Source of the DNA: CAYWXK01 sp964462515
GTDB lineage: Bacteria; Planctomycetota; Phycisphaerae; Sedimentisphaerales; Anaerobacaceae
NCBI GenBank assembly: GCA_964462515.1
Contig: CAYWXK010000031.1
Location: 1 to 48,350, forward strand
DNA: 48,350 nucleotides
Direction of reading: 5' to 3'
The notes beneath the pieces are model-generated. The model saw only the letters and a program-made list of their open reading frames with translations, was not told the origin of the DNA and searched no databases. Made by a program: the position numbers and the translations under genes. This document shows positions 9,101 through 15,843 of this stretch, piece by piece. Position 1 is the first letter of the stretch; each line of letters opens with the position of its first letter.

Positions 9101-10324
9101 GAGAGAATTAGACTTGCCGATGCCTTATGCCAGACGATTTTAGACTTCAAATATAGTGATGGCTGGCGTGATATTACCGATGGCAACGGCTTCTCGCTTA
9201 CCATAATCAATCCAGCCGACCCTAATATCAATCACTGGGGCAAGAAAGACTACTGGCGTGCAAGTGTCTATTGGGGCGGCTCACCCGGTGAGGAGGATAG
9301 CGGGATACTGCCAAATCCCGGGGATGTGGTCATTAACGAAATCCTCGCACACTCTCACGCCGGCAACCCGGACTGGATTGAGCTGTATAATACTATCGAT
9401 TCACCTATCTATATTGGCGGCTGGTTCCTCAGTGACAGCGACTCTGACCTGAAGAAATACAAGATTGCTCTTGGCACGACTATACCAAAGGATGGGTTCT
9501 TAGTCTTTTATGAGGATACTAATTTCCATAATCTTGATGACCCGGGCTGTCTTGTGGAGTTTGCGTTAAGCGAAAATGGCGAGACGGTGTATTTAACTGC
9601 CGCAGACACGAGCGGCCAGTTATTAGGTTACCGCGAATTTGAGGACTTTGGCGCCTCGCCGACGGATGTATCATTCGGCCGTTACCATAAGCTCTCAACC
9701 GGCAACGTAAACTTTGTCCTGCTGCGTTCCAAAACGCCAAATGGCGCAAATGACTATCCGAAGGTTGGGCCGATAGTGATAAATGAGATTATGTATCATC
9801 CTGATTGGCCTGAGGGCGGAATATATAGTAACGATGAATATGAATATGTTGAGCTGCGTAATATCACCGCTTCCCCGGTGACATTGTATGACTATGATGT
9901 GGGTCTGCCCTGGATATTCACAAATGGTATTGAATATATCTTCCCGGATGACCCACCTGTTACGATACCTTCTGGCGGGTGTATTGTGGTGGTCAGGAAC
10001 AAGACTGCGTTTAGCTTGCGGTATCCGGGCGTGCCTTCGAATAAGATTTATGGGCCTTATGGCGGGCACCTCGATAATGCCGGCGAGAGCCTGGAGCTTT
10101 CACAGCCTGGCGATGAGGATGAGCTTGGAGTGAGATATTATATCCGCGTTGACAGGGTCCATTACAGCGATGGCTCTCATCCACAGGATTGCCCCGGCGA
10201 TGTTGACCTGTGGCCTGTCGAACCCGATGGCTACGGAATGTCACTTGGCAGATTATTCGGCCAGTATTATGGCAACGACCCGAATAACTGGACGGCCATC
10301 TCTCCATCCCCGGCGAACCCGTAA
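6161..10324 (+). CDS. Large secreted lamin-tail / CotH-kinase protein with N-terminal dockerin-like pair
   Basis: 1387 aa. The signal peptide (MRMKNLKLAALVLVVFLASSASA) is followed at once by a dockerin-like pair: DLTGDCEVNLPDL ~29 and DLNGDDAVNIVDF ~57. Next come a lamin-tail-type domain (YINEFMASNSGG ~82), a chitobiase C-terminal-like segment (IYYTLNGSTP ~265), and a CotH-kinase-like region (VRIRGGYST ~427, YYHLYVNGQYWGLFQTEE ~520, WMHHDNEHALG ~660). A second IYYTLDGADP segment (~830) and three more lamin-tail domains follow (ITEIMYHP ~894, VINEILAHSH ~1055, VINEIMYHPDW ~1207). CotH kinases phosphorylate secreted proteins, and lamin-tail domains often accompany them in bacterial surface proteins (family knowledge). 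Whether this CotH region is active is unclear, because the acidic metal-binding cluster is altered. It is extracellular. ATG 6161 or the ATG two codons later are equally good starts. It shares its architecture with the giant gene at 15844-22878. Confidence 0.85.
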   Translation: MRMKNLKLAALVLVVFLASSASAWCPPTDLTGDCEVNLPDLQTLAEEWLSPPESPADLNGDDAVNIVDFVLLANQWGRKGVPLYINEFMASNSGGIQDAHGDYDDWIEIYNAGDEAIDIGGMYITTDLADPTMSQIPTGRPYATTLPSHRYVLIWADDETSLLDLHASFKLDVDAIKTTQIGLFDKDGRTLIDSVHFGPQEKNISYGRYPDTSENWQFMSFATPRNQNTGGYEDIVDDVKFSHNRGFYNTSFSVTIATETDEAEIYYTLNGSTPFDVKTGVPTPAAILYTAPITISKTTCLRAVAVKPGWKPSKVDTHTYIFINDVIKQSPNGELPGTGWAQSGTNGQTINYGMDPDIVNSSTYKNLIDDALLAIPTISFVTDLANLFSPTTGIYVNAGAEGIAWERPLSVELINPDGTEGFQIDAGVRIRGGYSTSGGNPKHAFRLFFRDTYGYTKLEYPLFEDEGVDKFDHVDLRCSQNYSWAFEGNPANTDVRDVFSRDAQGETGQPYTKSRYYHLYVNGQYWGLFQTEERPEASFGASYFGGEQENYDAVSSNWTAGRRMVATDGTRAALDRLYNLTMAGFSNQARYYGAQGMNVDGTRNPAYERLLDVDNLIDFMIVEYYSGDRDGPGSRFGDIPNNTWGVYNRVNPDGWKWMHHDNEHALGAPASEENLVTPFTWAGAQKDYFNPHWLHEQLANVNIDYRMHFADHVYRHFFNDGLLTLNKSRNLIQYRANQIDMAIIAESARWGDSKRHPPLTQNDWRNEINWMLYTTSDNRCLTNRVNVVLQQFKSVGWYPSINPPTFNQNGGMVSKGFNLTMSNPNGSGTIYYTLDGADPRSPGGAINTSHATAYTKAVTLNHSTYLKARVLSGTTWSALAEAVFAIGQVKENLRITEIMYHPQDANDPSKEFIELMNIGPQALNLNLVQFTEGIQFTFPDIELPPDAFVVVVKDLVAFQTQYGTGINVAGQYTGGLENAGERIRLADALCQTILDFKYSDGWRDITDGNGFSLTIINPADPNINHWGKKDYWRASVYWGGSPGEEDSGILPNPGDVVINEILAHSHAGNPDWIELYNTIDSPIYIGGWFLSDSDSDLKKYKIALGTTIPKDGFLVFYEDTNFHNLDDPGCLVEFALSENGETVYLTAADTSGQLLGYREFEDFGASPTDVSFGRYHKLSTGNVNFVLLRSKTPNGANDYPKVGPIVINEIMYHPDWPEGGIYSNDEYEYVELRNITASPVTLYDYDVGLPWIFTNGIEYIFPDDPPVTIPSGGCIVVVRNKTAFSLRYPGVPSNKIYGPYGGHLDNAGESLELSQPGDEDELGVRYYIRVDRVHYSDGSHPQDCPGDVDLWPVEPDGYGMSLGRLFGQYYGNDPNNWTAISPSPANP

Positions 10325-10371
10325 ATTCTAAATGTTTTTGTTAGACGCGGATTGACACTGTTTTTGTTTTG

Positions 10372-10450
10372 GCCACAAAGACGCCAAGACACTAAAACCA
10401 GCTATATTTTTCAACTTTCATTTTTCTTTGTGTCTTTGTGCCTTTGTGGC
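10372..10450. repeat. Inverted repeat GCCACAAAGAC...GTGCCTTTGTGGC
   Basis: The left arm (10372-10396) and right arm (10423-10450) are near-complementary across about 25 bases with a short A/T-rich centre. Related arms occur at 32013-32141, 43367-43449 and, as a single arm, 25111-25139. It lies in the 245-base gap between the CotH and LVIVD genes and could also act as a hairpin terminator for the former. Confidence 0.7.
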
Positions 10451-10484
10451 ATTGGAAATTTTCCCAAAAATGTCCAGAATTCTC

Positions 10485-10513
10485 TTGACTTTTCGCCGCT
10501 GGTCTGATAATTT
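10485..10513 (+). promoter_or_regulatory. Putative sigma-70 promoter for the LVIVD/zincin gene
   Basis: TTGACT (10485-10490), 17-base spacer, TAATTT (10508-10513), about 50 bases before the start codon. Confidence 0.55.
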
Positions 10514-10569
10514 ACTAATAATCGTGAGGTATTAGGTTGAAATAACGTAAAATTTTAGGAGGATATAAA

Positions 10570-13500
10570 ATGACAGCCGTTAGTCAAAAAAAACCAATTT
10601 CCGCAGTTCTTCTCTTGCTCGTGTGCACCATTCTTAGCACCTGCCTCTTTGCTAAGCCGGTCACTACTGAACAAGTGAGAAAAGTCACTGATACGTTTAT
10701 CAAAGCGCAGGACATCCGGCAGCAAAAACAGGTAACTTTGTCTTTGGCGGAGGCACCGGTAACGTTCGTTTGCAAATGGGACGAAGGCAAACCCATCCAT
10801 TCGGTGGCAGTACATGGTGACTGCGCGTATGTTGGTACAGAAGACTCTTTGATTGTGCTGGACGTCTCTGACCCATGCCAACCAGAGTTTCGCAAAGAGC
10901 TTTCGCTCGGTCCTGGCACTAAATATCGCACTATAAGGGACATAGCTCTTTCAGGAAACTATGCCTATCTGGGAGCTACTACAGCTGGGATGTATATCAT
11001 TGACATCTCACAGCCCTTTAACCCATCTCTCGTGTCTAACTGGGACCCTCCGTGCCCACCATACGACCACGGTCCCTACGGCATCGCTGTGTCAGGCAAT
11101 TATGTGTATACAGCCGAACTTAGTTACGGGCTGCGTGTCACTGATGTCTCAGACCCACACCTACCCAAGCAGGTATGTAGTTACGACCCGTACCTTGACG
11201 TCCCTCATGTCGTAATATCTGGAAACTACGCTTACTTGGCCACGAGTCGTGGTTCGACTCACGAACGTGGTCCGGTAGAGGTAATTGATGTATCCGACCC
11301 ATATCTCTGTGATAATCCTTGCGGTAAGACACTTCACCAGGGATACCTTTACGGACTGGCAGTATCCGGAAATTACCTCTACGCTACGAATAGTGACCTG
11401 CCGAAGAGTCTTGTAATTTTCGACATCTCTATTCCCTGTGTCCCTAAATATGTTGGAAGCTGTTCCACCCCTGGCCAAGGTGCCTATCGTGTAGCCGTAT
11501 CTGGCAGGTACGCTTGTATTGCAGATGGCGCCAAAGGTCTTTCGGTTGTCGATATTTCGGATCCTTATAATCCCGCCTTAGTATATAACTACGACACCGC
11601 AGGGAATGCGGGTAGCATAGCCGTAGCAGGCAACTACATTTATCTCACGCAGGCAGGCGAGGGCGGTACGGGCTTGGTAATCTTTCGTATTGAGGCCGAA
11701 GGACCACAAGTAACGCTAAAGCGTTTTGAAATCAATCAGTGCTTTCAGGGTGTTGAGATGGATGGAGTGACTCAAGCGTATGCCCTTATTGAAACTAAAC
11801 CCTTTGTGACAAGAGTAACTCTGGAAAGCTCCTCCCCGGCTAACACATCAGTAAAAGTAAAATTAGCTGTGTTTAATAGCACTTCAGGTAACCAGATAGG
11901 CAAAACAAAACAGAAAAACACAACAATAAAATATGGCACACCACAGACGGTTGACTTTCTGTTCAACGATAACGACACCAAAGATATGAAATCTGGTGAC
12001 TATAGGTTCTCCCTCATCGTTGAAGACAGTGGAGGTTCTAAACTTTTGGAACAAAACCTCACTTACCAGTTCAAGAGCTCAAGTACCGTCAGAATGCTTG
12101 TTGTTGTACTTCTTCAGAACGGAGTGCAAATCGCGGCTTGGAATCCCAACTATATTAACTTCATCGAGCAAGTTCTCCCTGTGCCAAAAACCACTACCAC
12201 TGGCGTCAATCGCCTCGAAATACTACCTCCAATCAGTTTGGATGTTTCCAGTCTTAATACCAATAGCCTATTATCACAATTGGTCAAAAGTCACATCATG
12301 TACAATATTATCCATCTGTTTAGGGGAGCCGACTTTATATGTGCGGTTGTACCTGCGGGAACGCTGGGTGGTGATACCGTCGGTATTAGGTCAGGTCATG
12401 CCATCCTCATCGAGGCCCACCCTGACAGCACTTATATACTCGGACACGAAATAGGTCACATATATGATCTTGGCGAAGAATACATTTTCACTCTCACGAG
12501 AGATTGGCGGACCGGCCTCTGGCTTCTGGACCAAACATTCGCATTTGACCGTAACCCACCACCATTAAAGTTAGTCGCGAATGGTCCGTTTATTATCTCG
12601 TGGCTCCGCCCATATCCTGGACAAATATGCGACTGGAGTGATGATGCAGATTCTTATAGTACACATGATCCTATTCACGATACTTCGGGTAATCTGGTAG
12701 GATGGTTGTGCGATGGACGATACATCGGGCAAGGAGGTTATGATGTTCAGAATAATGTAAAGGTCTCGTCTTCTACGTTCTCGATGATGAGCGCAGCAAC
12801 AGGTTTTTCGTGGATCTCCGGCCCAGAATACAAATCCTTGATTAATAACTTGGTTCCTACGGGTAAGGCATCACAGCAAGTCAAGCCGCTCTCGTTCGGT
12901 GAAACCAGGGTTATAGTAAGTGGGATAATCAATACTGCTGAAGCAACCTCCGAGATAGACCCGCTAATTCCCGCGCCGAGTCTCGAACCAACACCTGAGG
13001 TTAATGACCCAAATTTAAGCTTGTCGTTTATCTCCAAAGATGGTTTTGTTTTAGGTAGTTTCAAGTTTGCACCGCTGGAAAGTGAATATATCGGTGTCCA
13101 GAGACCATTTTGTGTCATAGTTGACCTTCCCACCGGCACCGCCGTGATACAGGTTACTATTGCTGGAAATGTTGCTGGCGAGTTGCGGCTCACTGACAAT
13201 AGCCCAACCGTCCAAGTATTGTCCCCCAACGGCGGAGAGCAGATAGTTGGCCAACTATCTATCGCCTGGTCGGCATCAGACCTTGATAGCAATGAACTAA
13301 AATATACTATCGAATTCTCCGATGACAATGGCTCTGAATGGAACACTCTCGCGATAGACCACAATGACGATGAGCTTACTGTTGATTCTAATTACCTGCC
13401 GGGAGGAAACAACTGTCTAATCAAAGTTATCGCCAGCGATGGTTGGAACCGCTCAGAAGATACATCAGATGCCTCATTTTCTATCGCTACCAAGTCGCCG

Positions 13501-14136
13501 AAAGTTACAATACTTGACCCTGCAGATAAGTCAATTTTTCTTCATTCGGCAAATATGCAAGGACGCTGCAGTGCCTATGACCCCGAAACCGGCGATATAA
13601 ATGACCCAAATAAGATAGTGTGGTCGAGCAATGTCGATGGATTCTTGGGAAAAGGAAATCTTGTAGGCTTTCAGCTTACATTGGGTGACCATCTATTATC
13701 AGCGACCGTCACCGACCCCGAAGGCAAAACCGCCACAGGGACAGTGAAGGTCTCAGTGGCAGCAAAAAGGTCTGATATCAATCGTGACTTAAGTATTGAC
13801 ATTTTTGATTTTGGTATGCTCGTAAGCAATTGGTTGCTGACTTGTTCTGAGCCAAACTGGTGCGAAGGAACTGACCTCAACTTCAGCGGAAAGATTGACT
13901 TCGACGATTTTGCCATTTTTGCCAGGAATTGGCTCTGGAAAAAAATAGTGGCTGACCTGGACATAGACGATAATGTAGCCCTTACAGATTACGCCATATT
14001 AGCCAACTACTGGATGAATGAAAATTGCGATAAGGCTGGGTGGTGTCGTGGCGCCGACTTAGATCAGAGCAGAAAGGTAGATATTCTTGACCTTGCAATC
14101 CTTGCTGAACATTGGCTTGAAGGCACAATGCCTTAA
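10570..14136 (+). CDS. Secreted LVIVD beta-propeller / zinc-peptidase-like protein with three C-terminal dockerin modules
   Basis: 1188 aa; AGGAGG seven bases before the ATG. Signal peptide to ~residue 28 (LLLLVCTILSTCLFA). Residues ~60-375 hold six or more LVIVD-type blades (VAVHGDCAYVGTEDSLIVLDVSDP; GNYAYLGATTAGMYIIDIS). Then comes a beta-sandwich-like part and, at ~626, HEIGH followed by YDLGEEY. This is an HExxH zinc site with a downstream Glu typical of zincin metallopeptidases. A further Ig-like region (SPNGGEQIVGQLSIAW ~890) leads to a C-terminal block with repeated Ca-binding-type loops and NWL endings (DINRDLSIDIFDF ~1073, DLNFSGKIDFDDF ~1103, DLDIDDNVALTDY ~1128, DLDQSRKVDILDL ~1160). 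An extracellular, calcium-stabilised peptidase or binding protein is the likely nature. The substrate is unknown, and activity is an inference from the HExxH motif alone. Confidence 0.8.
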   Translation: MTAVSQKKPISAVLLLLVCTILSTCLFAKPVTTEQVRKVTDTFIKAQDIRQQKQVTLSLAEAPVTFVCKWDEGKPIHSVAVHGDCAYVGTEDSLIVLDVSDPCQPEFRKELSLGPGTKYRTIRDIALSGNYAYLGATTAGMYIIDISQPFNPSLVSNWDPPCPPYDHGPYGIAVSGNYVYTAELSYGLRVTDVSDPHLPKQVCSYDPYLDVPHVVISGNYAYLATSRGSTHERGPVEVIDVSDPYLCDNPCGKTLHQGYLYGLAVSGNYLYATNSDLPKSLVIFDISIPCVPKYVGSCSTPGQGAYRVAVSGRYACIADGAKGLSVVDISDPYNPALVYNYDTAGNAGSIAVAGNYIYLTQAGEGGTGLVIFRIEAEGPQVTLKRFEINQCFQGVEMDGVTQAYALIETKPFVTRVTLESSSPANTSVKVKLAVFNSTSGNQIGKTKQKNTTIKYGTPQTVDFLFNDNDTKDMKSGDYRFSLIVEDSGGSKLLEQNLTYQFKSSSTVRMLVVVLLQNGVQIAAWNPNYINFIEQVLPVPKTTTTGVNRLEILPPISLDVSSLNTNSLLSQLVKSHIMYNIIHLFRGADFICAVVPAGTLGGDTVGIRSGHAILIEAHPDSTYILGHEIGHIYDLGEEYIFTLTRDWRTGLWLLDQTFAFDRNPPPLKLVANGPFIISWLRPYPGQICDWSDDADSYSTHDPIHDTSGNLVGWLCDGRYIGQGGYDVQNNVKVSSSTFSMMSAATGFSWISGPEYKSLINNLVPTGKASQQVKPLSFGETRVIVSGIINTAEATSEIDPLIPAPSLEPTPEVNDPNLSLSFISKDGFVLGSFKFAPLESEYIGVQRPFCVIVDLPTGTAVIQVTIAGNVAGELRLTDNSPTVQVLSPNGGEQIVGQLSIAWSASDLDSNELKYTIEFSDDNGSEWNTLAIDHNDDELTVDSNYLPGGNNCLIKVIASDGWNRSEDTSDASFSIATKSPKVTILDPADKSIFLHSANMQGRCSAYDPETGDINDPNKIVWSSNVDGFLGKGNLVGFQLTLGDHLLSATVTDPEGKTATGTVKVSVAAKRSDINRDLSIDIFDFGMLVSNWLLTCSEPNWCEGTDLNFSGKIDFDDFAIFARNWLWKKIVADLDIDDNVALTDYAILANYWMNENCDKAGWCRGADLDQSRKVDILDLAILAEHWLEGTMP

Positions 14137-14233
14137 GTCTGTTTTGCCGTGTGGATGATATTTTCAATCGCTTCGCAGCACTTTTGCGCCGTTTATGATG
14201 AAAAATAATCTGTGTTAATCTGCGTCACCCCGT

Positions 14234-14250
14234 CCTGAGCCTGTCGAAGG
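14234..14250. repeat. CCTGAGCCTGTCGAAGG dispersed word
   Basis: One copy of a REP-like word. Close relatives: 31794-31812 (CCTGAGCTTGTCGAAGGAC), 25033-25070 (two facing copies), 32300-32314, 14760-14810, and inside the M48 coding sequence at about 15550-15562. It lies amid 'tctgtgttaatctgcg' and 'gtgtctattcgtgtg' low-complexity words, with no gene in 14137-14354. Confidence 0.55.
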
Positions 14251-14354
14251 AATCCGCGTCTGAAAAATTTGTGTCTATTCGTGTGAATTCGTTGTGAATT
14301 TCTTTGGTGCCTCCCGTCGTGAGCAGGGTCGAACGATTTTGTGGCTAATTTCTG

Positions 14355-14383
14355 TTGACTTTTCTTTGAAAATCTGTTAAAAT
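14355..14383 (+). promoter_or_regulatory. Putative strong sigma-70 promoter with no ORF behind it
   Basis: TTGACT (14355-14360), 17-base spacer, TAAAAT (14378-14383). What follows is the three-hairpin stretch at 14391-14450 and then low-complexity DNA, not a gene. Confidence 0.5.
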
Positions 14384-14390
14384 TCTTTTC

Positions 14391-14450
14391 GTTTGCAAGT
14401 ATGCAAACGCTCAAGCCCCGTAGGGCAAGGTCTTCAGGGCCAGCCGGCCC
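14391..14450 (+). ncRNA. Candidate structured RNA (three consecutive hairpins)
   Basis: Three perfect stems sit in 60 bases directly behind the promoter at 14355-14383. They are GTTTGCA-AGTA-TGCAAAC (14391-14408), GCCC-CGTA-GGGC (14415-14426) and GGGCC-AGCC-GGCCC (14437-14450). No ORF is associated. It does not match tRNA, SRP RNA, 6S or any riboswitch I recognise. The same arrangement of promoter then hairpins then dispersed repeats occurs at 31883-31995. A palindromic repeat cluster that happens to follow a promoter-like word is the alternative. Confidence 0.35.
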
Positions 14451-14494
14451 AGTCAAATTCAGTCGTAAGTTAATTCATACTAAGGATTGATGTA

Positions 14495-14840
14495 TGTTCA
14501 ATAACCAATTACCCAGTTACCAGTTACCAATTACCAGTTACCAACAACCAGTTACCATTTACTATTTACCAATCACCAATAACCAAATTATGCAAAACAA
14601 ACCCAATTTCCGAAGAGTCAAAAATGAATTTAACCCATTATATGACAAAGGAATATGAAAATAAATCAGGACTTTTGACAATGGAAAAACAAACCCAATC
14701 AAACCCAATTTGAGGTGAGCGCAATCGAATCCACCTGTAGTGAGCTTGCCTGCACTGAGCAAGCCTGTCCCGAGCGCAGTCGAGGGAGTCGAAGTGTCGA
14801 ACCTCCAGCGCGGGTTCGGTTGTATTGGTTTGTGCCTTTG
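14495..14840. repeat. Composite dispersed repeat: TTACCAATTACC tract plus ATGCAAAACAAACCCAATT block
   Basis: A tract of 7-base iterations (accagtt/accaatt) at about 14500-14585 leads into tgcaaaacaaacccaattt. This is followed by aaacaaacccaatcaaaccc, a 'cgaatccacctgtagtgagc' word and CTGTCGAA-type words. A second copy with the same order of blocks is at about 32155-32345. The short frames it opens (often starting MQNKA/N) are familiar spurious ORFs in planctomycete data. No gene is visible in 14451-14940. Confidence 0.7.
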
Positions 14841-14940
14841 TCGGTACTTTCAATCGCTGCGCAGGACTTTCGCGCCTTTGCCTTGCTGGATTAAGGGGAT
14901 GTAGGTTTTGAGTTCTTCCTGTACCTTTGAATCTGTAAGG

Positions 14941-15735
14941 TCAATAGTCCTTTTCTTTTCGTGGTCTCTTGCCCAGAACACGACCGATGTTATTGATGCG
15001 GACATCATAGAGCGGATGCGAAGAAAAATAGCTGCCTAAATTAAGCCCGCCGCCGGTAGGCTGGTTAAGGTTAGAAAGGCGTGTCAGTAACCGCATGGAA
15101 GCCCGCTCGTCGTAGCGGGCAGTGCCAGCCAGACGAACACCAAACCTATCTGCTTCAAGCTCAAGCTCCTGAGAATAGGCGCTTTCGAGAAACTGCACGC
15201 CGATTTTTTGCAGCCACGCTGAAAGCACACCGTGACCTGGCGCAACCCTTGCGGTAGCAGAAATCGCACAGTTACTAATAAGGCGGTGCATAGCATGTCC
15301 CCGTATGACGTGAGCCATCTCATGGCCGAGGATAAATGCAATCTCATCCTCACTCCACTCACACAATTCCATCAGCGGCCTTGTCACGAATATAAATCCG
15401 CCCGGCAGTGCAAAGGCGTTAGGCTCAGGGCTTTCAACCGTTTCGTAACTGAAACTGCGGAGCTTATTGGCGACACAGTCAGATAGACGTGAACCGACTT
15501 TGTTGAGTATTTCCTCCGCCCGCCGCCCTTCGGCGTTGCTCAGGGCGGTGAGCCTGTCGAACCGTTGATGGTCAGGTTTCAACTGGCGCCTGACCTCGCG
15601 CGCAAGGTCTCTGCCTACATCATTCTCAACTTTAATAGCATCGGCCTTGCTGCCGGTCATTGATTGCCAAATCCACTTGGCTCTGCGAAATTGAGGGCCG
15701 ACCCTCGAACCTAGGTTATAAAATAAACCACTCAC
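14941..15735 (-). CDS. M48-family zinc metallopeptidase
   Basis: 264 aa with the M48 hallmarks. The active-site helix FILGHEMAHVIRGHAMH (~residues 133-149) carries HExxH, with ELEADRFGVRLA (~193-204) supplying the third zinc ligand. A strand FALPGGFIFVTRPLMEL precedes it. There is no signal peptide or membrane helix, so it is cytosolic or a peripheral M48 rather than an HtpX-type membrane enzyme. The start is GTG 15735 with a weak AAGGAT about 12 bases upstream. Residues ~58-68 (RFDRLTALSNAEGRRA) are encoded by a patch resembling the TGAGCCTGTCGAA dispersed repeat. It follows the giant gene after 108 bases on the same strand, so co-transcription is possible. The likely role is quality control of misfolded proteins (family inference). 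Confidence 0.85.
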   Translation of the reverse strand: MSGLFYNLGSRVGPQFRRAKWIWQSMTGSKADAIKVENDVGRDLAREVRRQLKPDHQRFDRLTALSNAEGRRAEEILNKVGSRLSDCVANKLRSFSYETVESPEPNAFALPGGFIFVTRPLMELCEWSEDEIAFILGHEMAHVIRGHAMHRLISNCAISATARVAPGHGVLSAWLQKIGVQFLESAYSQELELEADRFGVRLAGTARYDERASMRLLTRLSNLNQPTGGGLNLGSYFSSHPLYDVRINNIGRVLGKRPRKEKDY

Positions 15736-15843
15736 ACTACGCTATCCTTATTTACCCGCAGTCCCGCATCAATTGTTCGCTCAAAATCGCAAACTATCTG
15801 GTTTCCTGAAAGAAACGCTCTTAACAGTCCAATTGGTGCGGGA

